Shown here piece after piece: positions 26,101 through 35,800 of a stretch of DNA of 64,000 nt. The position numbers were made by a program, and so were the translations under genes. Position 1 is the first letter of the stretch, and every line of letters starts with the position of its first letter. The notes beneath the pieces were generated by a model that had not been told where the DNA came from, searched no databases, and saw only the letters and a program-made list of their open reading frames with translations. The stretch spans positions 17,583,088-17,647,087 of the forward strand of contig OX465579.1 in assembly GCA_950022655.1 (NCBI GenBank), read 5' to 3'. The stretch is from Alentia gelatinosa (taxonomy: Eukaryota > Annelida > Polychaeta > Phyllodocida > Polynoidae).

Positions 26101-29100
26101 ATACATCATCAACTGTATTGTATCGTATTTGGAAGGCAAATTAAGATTTAGGAAGTTGTTCACAGGTTATATATACTAAATTCCATCAAGTTTACATTAC
26201 TGCTGCTTTTTAAAAAAAATATATATATGTATCTATAATCCATGCTATGACGTGAGAGATATGGAAAGGTGGGTAATTCAATACAGAGATCTAACAGGTA
26301 AATGTTTCGTAACAACGGTGACGCGATACACAACATTGGAAAATGAGTGACAAGTATAAACGACTCGTAGGTAGACATGTACTGGTTACGGTTAGCAATT
26401 GCATTCCTACAAGTATTGGATACGTTTTACAGCGACCAAAAAAAGACATGTATTTTCCAGTGATTTCCCGTCCACATGGCCTCCTATATTCTTTAGCTTT
26501 ACAACCTCCTATTATGTTTATTGCATGATATAATTTACCTAGGAGTAAATCTCTTGTTCGAGCCCTCCATAAAGTACATACATGTATACTGAGGGTTGGG
26601 GGAGGGCGCCAAAAACATGAAAATTTTGCGTAAGCTCCTTCATTGTTCTATCATGTGGAAGATCGGGAGGGGTGGGGTGGAGTCCAACATTTCAGAAATT
26701 CTGCGTGTACACATACTATATGGATGGCCTCTTCCTGGAATTCCCAAATTATAGTTGAGAGTTCAGTCACCAATGGCCATTATAGAAATTCCCGACATCC
26801 TAAACCGATTAATAACCGGAGACAAAACAAGGTATGATAACCTATATCCAAAGAACCATCTTGGTGATATCAGAATAATTTGTGAAGAAGGTTTCTAGTA
26901 AACCTGGTGTTGGCCAAAAGATTAAAAAAAAAAAAAAAAATCCGATGAACCGCACGAAAGTGCACGAGAGAAATTTTTAAATAACATAATTTGTGAAGAG
27001 GTTCGAAATATGTGTCGCAACTTTCCTGTCTTGAATTTTGGTTAATTTCAATTCTTTTTTCTTGCATGTCTTCATTTATATTTCCAGCTGAGTGTCAGTC
27101 TCTTCAAGAGCTGGACCTAAGTTGGAACTGTCTCCGAAAGAAGGGAGCCATCGATGTGGCCAGTGGACTGAAGGTGAGTCATGTATGATCGATTGTGAGA
27201 TTATGTTCTTATATAGGCGTTTCCGTTCAACGCCACCTAACCCATTTAGTGCGAGTGATGCATTGTGGCATTCCCCAGCATAGGGCGAATGACACCTTGG
27301 ACCATCATTTACAATATTTATTATATTATTGTTTAATCAAGAAATAATGGATCAATAAACATGAAACCTGAGAGAATATAAAATTGCGCCCCCGCCATAC
27401 AAAATTAAAGCCCTTTAGTTATTTTTATATTAGGTGGCTATGTCTTTTTCCTTTTCACTCATTGTGTCTAGTATTACCGTAGGGATAAGATGTTAGACTG
27501 CTGAGCATTAGCTTGCGAATCGAAACCTAAAAAAAAAAAAGATTATTCATTAGCCAACTGTTTCATAAAATTGCGCCCCAGCCATAAGAAATGAAAGCTC
27601 CTTAGTTCTTTTTATTGGTAGGGGGTTATAAATGGCTTATTCCCTTTCACTGCTTGTGTCTAGTATTACCGTAGGGGTAATAAAGGAGAAACCAACAAGC
27701 TTTGGTCAAATTTGTCGTTCTTTACGAGTTTGATGTGGAGTGATATGAACGAGGCGACAGCCGAGTGGATATCAAATAGCGTTCAAACGAGTTGGAGAAT
27801 GACTTCTTTGACCAAAACGAGTTGCTTTCTGTATTCATCTCACCCCTGTACACACTAAAAGAATGGACAACACACAGGATATAAACCGTGGAGAACGGAC
27901 TGCAATACTTGTAGAGGCATGGAGAACGAGTTCCCAATGTTAAGCCTATGGACATTTATTCCAGGGGTGGGATAATATCGTAAAACTGGATGAGGTTTAA
28001 CCTTGGCCACTGTATTCCACGACTGGAGTTTGGCATAGTGATATCATGAGGCGAAGCCGAGTGAAGTCCGGAGCCAAAACTTCAGGAGTGGAATGCGGTG
28101 GTCAAGATTAAAACGAATCAGGTTTTGATTTTATCCTACCCTATCTCCCGATTTTGGAATATCATGTGATAACAATGATGTATGCCACTAGTGGCATATA
28201 AATCTCCGTATGCCAGTCAGCGTGGCATACGGAAACCCAATGTTAAGCCTATGGGATTTAATATTAGGGGTAGGATAAGATGTAAGACCGCTGGGCGTTA
28301 GCTTGCGAATCGAACCCTAAAAATGATTATTCATTAATTTTTCGCCCCTGCCCCTTCATTTTTACAGGAGAACGTTGGATTAAAGGCGCTGGACGTGTCG
28401 TGGAACGGCTTCGGCAATGACGGCGCTAAGGAGGTTGGCGAGGCCCTGAAGACGTCCACGCTGCAGTCCCTGGACATCACGTGTAACCGAGTCGGGGCTG
28501 AGGGCTTCCTCGCCCTCCTCAAGGGCCTCAAGGAGAACTACGAGCTGCAAACACTCAAAGTGAGAGCCTTTATCCGCAATGTCCTCCCCTTTAAGTGGGA
28601 TTCACACGATGGGATGTATGTACCTAAGGCCCGGCGTCCACCTACTACGATATGGCACCGATATGCCCTACGATGCACCTCCCGATAAAAAATCAAAATC
28701 GCATCGGAAGGTTACCTAATATCGGGGCAGTTGACCACGTTTCTGCGATCAGACACCGATAAAACCCCCATACAATGCGTGGTGGATTGGCATGTCTAGA
28801 CATATGTCTACGATTTTGCACCTTCCCGATATGGCACCGATTTTGACATTTTCTATCGGTGCCATATCGGGAGGTCTACGATTCTATCGTAGTAGGTGGA
28901 CGCCAGGCCTAACAGGGCTCAAAATCTCATGCGATTTTGTTCCTTTTTAGGGGGAAATGTCTTTAACAATTATAGGGAGGAAAACATGTCTCTGGGAAAT
29001 GAAACCCTATAATTTAGACGAAGAAATTGTGTTCGAGTACAGAATCTCAGCAGGATTTATCTCAGAAAAACACCCTGTGAGGTACATGAATCCCATCATG

Positions 29101-29773
29101 TGAATCCCACTTAAGGCACTCTTAGAGGCATATCGGACAATTTGGCGTGAAAATTAAAACCCATGTCATTTTTTTCTGAAAATTGAATACAATGATCTCT
29201 AAGTATTGTAGAGCACATATCTGACTTAAAAATCGGGGGTCACCACGCTAGATTTTAATTGATAGATCAATATTATGATCATCTTATATAAGAATATATA
29301 TAGAGATTCTAAAAAGTTCTTTTTGACATAGTATAATCCATGTCATTTTTCTCAAACTTTCACAGAATATAGTCAATGTATAGTACCTCCTATTTAGATT
29401 TTAAAAATCATAGGTCACCGTTCTTGTTTTTGATAGAATTGAAGAAAACAGATTTTTCAGTACATTTCCTATATAAATCAAACAAATGAAAAAGGGCCTA
29501 TTTTACCTATTGGATTAGGTCCAACTAGACAAAACTTAAATTTGTCTTTGGAGCTTGGAATATGCCACAAATTACCAATTTCCATGGATGAATGGGAAAA
29601 TTGAAAAATCACCAGGTGGCGCCGCCGTGGATTGTAGGATATGCCTTTAAATTATAAAGACTGTTCAAAGGTTCAAGCCAGGATATGGGAAATTTTCCTA
29701 TGTCTCTGGATGAAGGATATTGATGAATACCCCCACCCCCACAATGATAATAATGATAATAATGATAATAATG

Positions 29774-29859
<86 letters not shown>

Positions 29860-32800
29860 AATAATAATAATAATGATAATAATGATGATAACAATAATAA
29901 TTATTATCTCTCACTATCCTCTTTCCAGTTGGGCAGGAATCCCATCCCCGAAGAGGCAGCAACAGCTGGAATGGATTACCTGTTATCATTAGAAGAACTA
30001 AGCCTGCAACATATGTCTCTAGCGGTAAGTCTATTGCCCTGTTTAATGACACGGATTTTAACAGTGTTTTTTTCTGTAGTCACTCCTCGCACACATTCTG
30101 ATAAGAATACCTTGGGAAGCGTTCCTCAAATCATTTTTAAAGCAGTTTATTCTATCCTTTAGTTACATCAAGATATTGTTCTTTGTTTTTTGAGGTCATA
30201 TAAGGCCCTTAACAGTCAGTACACACATGTTAATCATTAGAAAGTGTTGGGTAATAAATAAAGAAGTCAGCCAGATACAGGGGTGAAAAGCTATGGAATT
30301 CTCTTCCTGAAGAAGTTCAGAAACTCCCATGTAAAACCAGCTTTAAGAATGGTATTGCTGGCTTGCCTAATCTATAACTCTCTGGAACTAAATTGGTCAA
30401 TTGAATACTGCCCTTTGTAATGTACATTACATCCCATACATACTCATTATTACTTTATTGCTCATAATGTCAATTACTCTGGTCTGCAAGTTCCTTGTGC
30501 CAGAATTTATTTTTTGCTGCATGTTTTTTTTTTTCTAACTAAATTTACTCACTTATTATTATCTCATGTAATTTTTGTGACTTGTACTTGACTACACTGT
30601 TATTTGTAAATAGTCCTGATTCTGTATTCTTATAATGGAAGACCACCTATCTTAGGTGAATTATATGTGAAATAAAAAAAACCACAAAAAAACCATGATT
30701 TCGATTTGTATGGCCGTATTTTCCTTGTAGTTGACACTACGCAGTTGACACTACGCAGGGAATACGACCATGCAGATACAAATCATGGTAATATTAGGAA
30801 ACGTCCTTTCTGTGCACGAAACGGTTCCTGTTCGAGGTCAGTCGTCGATTTCATACTGCCTGACGCCAAAGGCGGAAGGCAGTATGAAATCGACGACTGA
30901 CCGAGAACCATTTCGTCTACAGTAAGGATGTTTGCTTATTATTATATACCTCTAATTGGTGAAAAAAAACCCACCATTTTAATGACATACAAAGTCGCAG
31001 TCACAGCGGGCAGGAACATTATTATTTCTGCACCCCTAGCAGCGGGCAGTATTTAATAGACATTCGGACACAGGTATATAATAATATTACGTATGTACTT
31101 ACCTGAAAAACCACAAAAGAAGTCCATCCTCGTGATGATTTGTGCCTAATAAACAAAAAAAACAACAAAAAAACCCGGTCCTTGTCCTTCTTGCAGGAAA
31201 TGCTGTACAGTAAGAACTTCAAGGAGAAGCTGGAGGAGCTGGCAGAGAAGCACCCGGAGCTGGAGTTCGAGCACGGCTACACCGACTCCTACGGCAAGCG
31301 CAAGCTGAAGCAGTACAACGTGGTGGAGGAGGCGCTCGGCGCCATGCTCAAGTACTGCGACGAGATGAACATCAAACTCGTCGACCTGTTCGCCCGCTTC
31401 GACGACGACGGCTCCATGAGCGTCACGCATGAGGAGTTCAAGGAGGGACTGAGGGTGAGTGATATCTTTATCGTCCATGATATACAAAGACCCTATTGAA
31501 AATGTATGGGGACTCAGTAAACCACAACCCATTTTAAGAGAAAACGTGGTTACTGAGCCCGAAGGGATGGCCGTTCGAGGTCTTTTTATACCATAAATAC
31601 GTCCCGACGCCACAGGCGGAGGGACGTATTTATGGTATAAAAAGGCAGAGAATGGCATCCCTTCGGGCTCAGTCACTACGTTTTCTTATTATTACATACC
31701 TAAATATAAAAAAAACGCCTTTTATGTACTTATTAAATGTACCATTTGACCCAATGGTCACAGTGCGCCCGAATATTTACTACGGGCGCAGTGCGCCCGA
31801 ACATTATTTATACTGTACTCCTAGCGGCGGGTAGTATTTCATAGACATTCGGCCATAGGTATGTAATAATATAAAACTTGTCAGATACTTAAACTGTGGT
31901 ATACGGAGATTCATATCCGTGGTATACGGCATCAAAGCCGTGGTTGTATACGGAAATATGAGGAATGTGTGACGGGGCATGTGTAGAGTCCCATGTACGA
32001 CTGCACAACTGACCAGGTAGGTGATTTGAACCACAGAATTTCGCGCATTTTCCGCTGACTTCCGTTTGTATCATCCCTGTCATTGGAGGATACATTAGTT
32101 GTCTGTGGTTACCTTGTACACTGAGTTATGTAGGCCTGTGGTTGGTCAGCCTAGAGGAAGTGACCTGAGTGTTCAGCCTTTTTAGGAGAGATTTTTTTGG
32201 AAAACTGTATACGGAAAGATGGTCCATTTGTGCTATAAAGCACAAAATAGACCCACTGTTATATTCTTTGATATAGCAATTCTTGGGTTTCATTTATTCG
32301 AAAAGATTGATAGTAAATACAACAAACAATGGTTTCGTGGAAAGGCGGCTCTGTAAACCACTTGAGGTTAACATCGTAATACACTCACCAGCGCTTGTGT
32401 ATTACTACGCGTCAACCTCTCGTGGTTTACGAACATGAACACGTGTCACTGGCTCGCATCAATTGCCCTCAGCGATATAAAGTGGCATGGAATTATTTCA
32501 TAGCGGTTATAAACCCGTTACGGCATTCAATATGACCCCAATAAATCCTCGTCTTTGGAACGCACGTCAGACTTTGTTGACGCAGCCTTGGTGCTGGGAT
32601 TTAGCTCAATATGTTCCTCCGGCCTTGGAGTAATTCTCCATGTAGCGACAGCTATGTTGGCCTCCGTTGTGGCCATGAATCTTAACGGTTTGTTAAGAAA
32701 ACTAACTATACTCCGTGCAGCTCTGAAAGCCCTGATGCATTACCAGGTGTTGGCCAGGTATACAGCAAGCAGGTGCCAAGTACCGCCTCAGCTTTGTCAT

Positions 32801-35800
32801 CGGGCTCTTCAAGCCTAGACAAACATCTGCGGAGGCTACTATTGAGGAGGCCTGCTAAACACTGTACGATCCTGGGCTTGGTCTAATAGTGTTAAGGCGG
32901 GTAGTCCGCTGGTGTTTATCCAATGACCTTTAAGGGACGAAACTCGTGACTCCTGACCTGTCTGCAAGAGGTGGGCGTCTAAGTGACGTCATTGTCAAAA
33001 TATCAACTTTTAACAGAATGACCAGACTGTATTTGAACATCGTACTTGATGATTATGGGGATTTCCATGTAGGGATTATACACATGTGTGTGGAACGGGG
33101 ATTATGTAACTCCAGTGCGACAAAGTTCATTCCTGAGTGTTTGTCTCTTAATCCAATATCAGGACACCATGAGTGATATAGAGTTGTTGATTTTTCTTTT
33201 CAAAATCACTAGCTATTTTCATTTATATTCACACAGAATTTCAGAAGTCAACAATCTAGAGATTAATCGCCAGACCACATATGTTAAAGATAAAAAAAAA
33301 CCAAGCTATATAAAATATTGACTCAGATACCAAGATCCGAGATGTTGCAAGAAAGAACGGAAATTGGGTATTGCTAGTTTCTCGATGTGGTGTAATCTGC
33401 ATAATTTCTTTTTATTCAGACACAAACAATCGACTATACATATATGCCGTTCTTCATAGCTCGTGGTAGAGGGAAAAGGATATAATGATCCATCAAAAAC
33501 GGAAAAGGATGAAAATATGCAGTCATAGTTTTTTCTCCCAAATTTGTTAAGTATACTTAACAATTGATATTTGCGGCCCGATATGGTCAGGTATCACATA
33601 CTTCCTAGCATACAATCTATTCACAGTATGAGTGGATTGCTAATCTTACCAATCAATCAATACCAGATATGTTTTATAACTACACTAGTCCATTAAATAT
33701 TGATTAATAATATTATATGCATATATGATAACTAGATATAATACAGTACAATGTCTCTAGATCTTAGTGATGATAGTGAGTTATAAGATGAATCAAGGCA
33801 TATAAACAATGTGTGACCCTAATTAAAGTGATACTTGTTGCTCAGTGAAGTTTATTAAATGTAGCCTGTGTGGCATTATTTTTTACATCAGATATACGGA
33901 TTCCGTTCGTCACCGAGTGACGAAATGGTATTCATACGTCCCTCCGTACCACACAATCACTGTAAAATGGCAGGTTTTTTTAATCATTTTCAGGTATATG
34001 ATAATAAGGAGACATGATATCTGATCCTCGATACTTTGGTCGGAAATATTCCAACTCGGTGAATGTTACCGACAAAAATATCTCTGAACAGATTCGATTC
34101 AGGTACACTAACCATGTCTCCATATATTACTTAGCCATGATGCATTTTAGTATCAACTTCCATGTATGCGCCCCTTTATATGACACGCAATACAATGATA
34201 AGTTGCCTGAATAAAGATATTGGTTGGTGTTTCAGGACGCTAAAATCCCACTAACGCCACTCCAGGTGGAGGAACTTATCAACGCCCTGGATGAAGACGG
34301 AGACGGAGAGATTGACTTCGGGTGGGTGTCAATGTTGACAATGATGTACATTATTTTCAGTTTGATTATTTGACGCAGAAATAAAAGTATTACCACTTTG
34401 GATTTTACTATTACATATATATATACACACCCACAGTGATATCATATGTAAATGTCTTTTTTAACCTTTGTTGGGAACACCCTTGAAAAAATCGGACCCG
34501 ATTTTCGTAAATCGGACCCCGATTTCACCGGAAAAATTATTTTTCTAACCTTTGCCATCATACTAGCACATTCTTATACTATGCATGTGTTGCTTTAGAA
34601 TTATTTGCCCTGGCTTATGCGACTGCTAAGTCTTGTACGTTTTCTTAAGGCAGCTACAGCCTGCATAAACGTATTATCCATAATCGGCATAATTGTATTA
34701 AAGCTAAACTTTGAATATTACAATGACATGTTAATCGAAACAATTTGTTTAACATGTCTACATTTTCTCTCCTTCTCCTAAGTTCTGCCTCCACCATGAG
34801 CTTTACTACTTTTCATGTCTCTCAGGAATGTCAGTTGGGGTCAGGAATAAAAGTGGAATTATTTTTCATGTGGAATTATCTGCCTCAGAGAGACTGAGAA
34901 AACATGAAAAAACAAATCACTATCGCCATGGAATGGGGCTGAGGGTGTTTGGGGAGGTTCAAACCACTATTTTATTGGCGTGAATAAAGCTCAATTTACA
35001 CTTTCCTCATTTTATACAAGGAAAATAAATTCTTAAACTGGAAATGAAAAAGTGGATTTCCATGGAAAAGTGGAAAACTGTCATCCCTGAGTGACTCTTC
35101 CTTGTTTCGTCTCGATTCGAAATTCCCTCAGCTCTACTCTGCCATTCCCTTCCTATCCGCCCATCCTTTTTTATCACAATACACCTATGGCCAAACGTCT
35201 ATGAAATACTACCCGCTGCATGGAGTGAAGTATAAATAATGTTCAGGCTCACTGAGACGTAGTGAATGAGCTACGAATTCACGTTTTCTCTGTGTTTTCT
35301 AGGTATATAACGATAAAACAAAACGCTGTGATTGAGCCGTAGAGGTGTCCTTCTCGGTCTTTTGTATCGTAAATAAGTTCCTCTACCTCTGGGACATATT
35401 TATATATTAAAGAAGAAACCAACAAGTTTTGGTCAAAGTCGTCGTTCTCGACGAGTTTGTTGCAGAGTGATATGAACGAGGTGACAGCCGAGTGAATATC
35501 GCCTAGTATTCAAACGAGTTGGAGAATGATGACTTTAACCAAAATGAGTTGCTTCCTGTATTTATCACACCCCTGTACACACTAAAAGAATGGACAACAC
35601 AAAGGATATAGACCATGGATAACGGACTGCAATATATGTAGGGGCATAGAGAGCGAGTTCCCAATGTTAAGCCTATGGAAAAAAAAAATGGGGTAAGATA
35701 CTACGAAAGGCCTCAACTGTCCATCCATACGGGCTCGGTTACCATGCTTTCTCTTATATGTATTTGGTGATGTCCTCTAATGACTGTTTCCTCTTTACAG

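Noticed and set aside
29609..30162. Long poly-Asn, poly-Ile, poly-Tyr and poly-Ser frames
   Set aside because: These are translations of the (AAT)n/(GAT)n microsatellite. Only 29929-30024 is coding.
31146..31676. 176-codon minus-strand frame
   Set aside because: It is the antisense of exon 11 and an adjacent palindrome; the plus-strand frame carries the EF-hand and correct splice sites.
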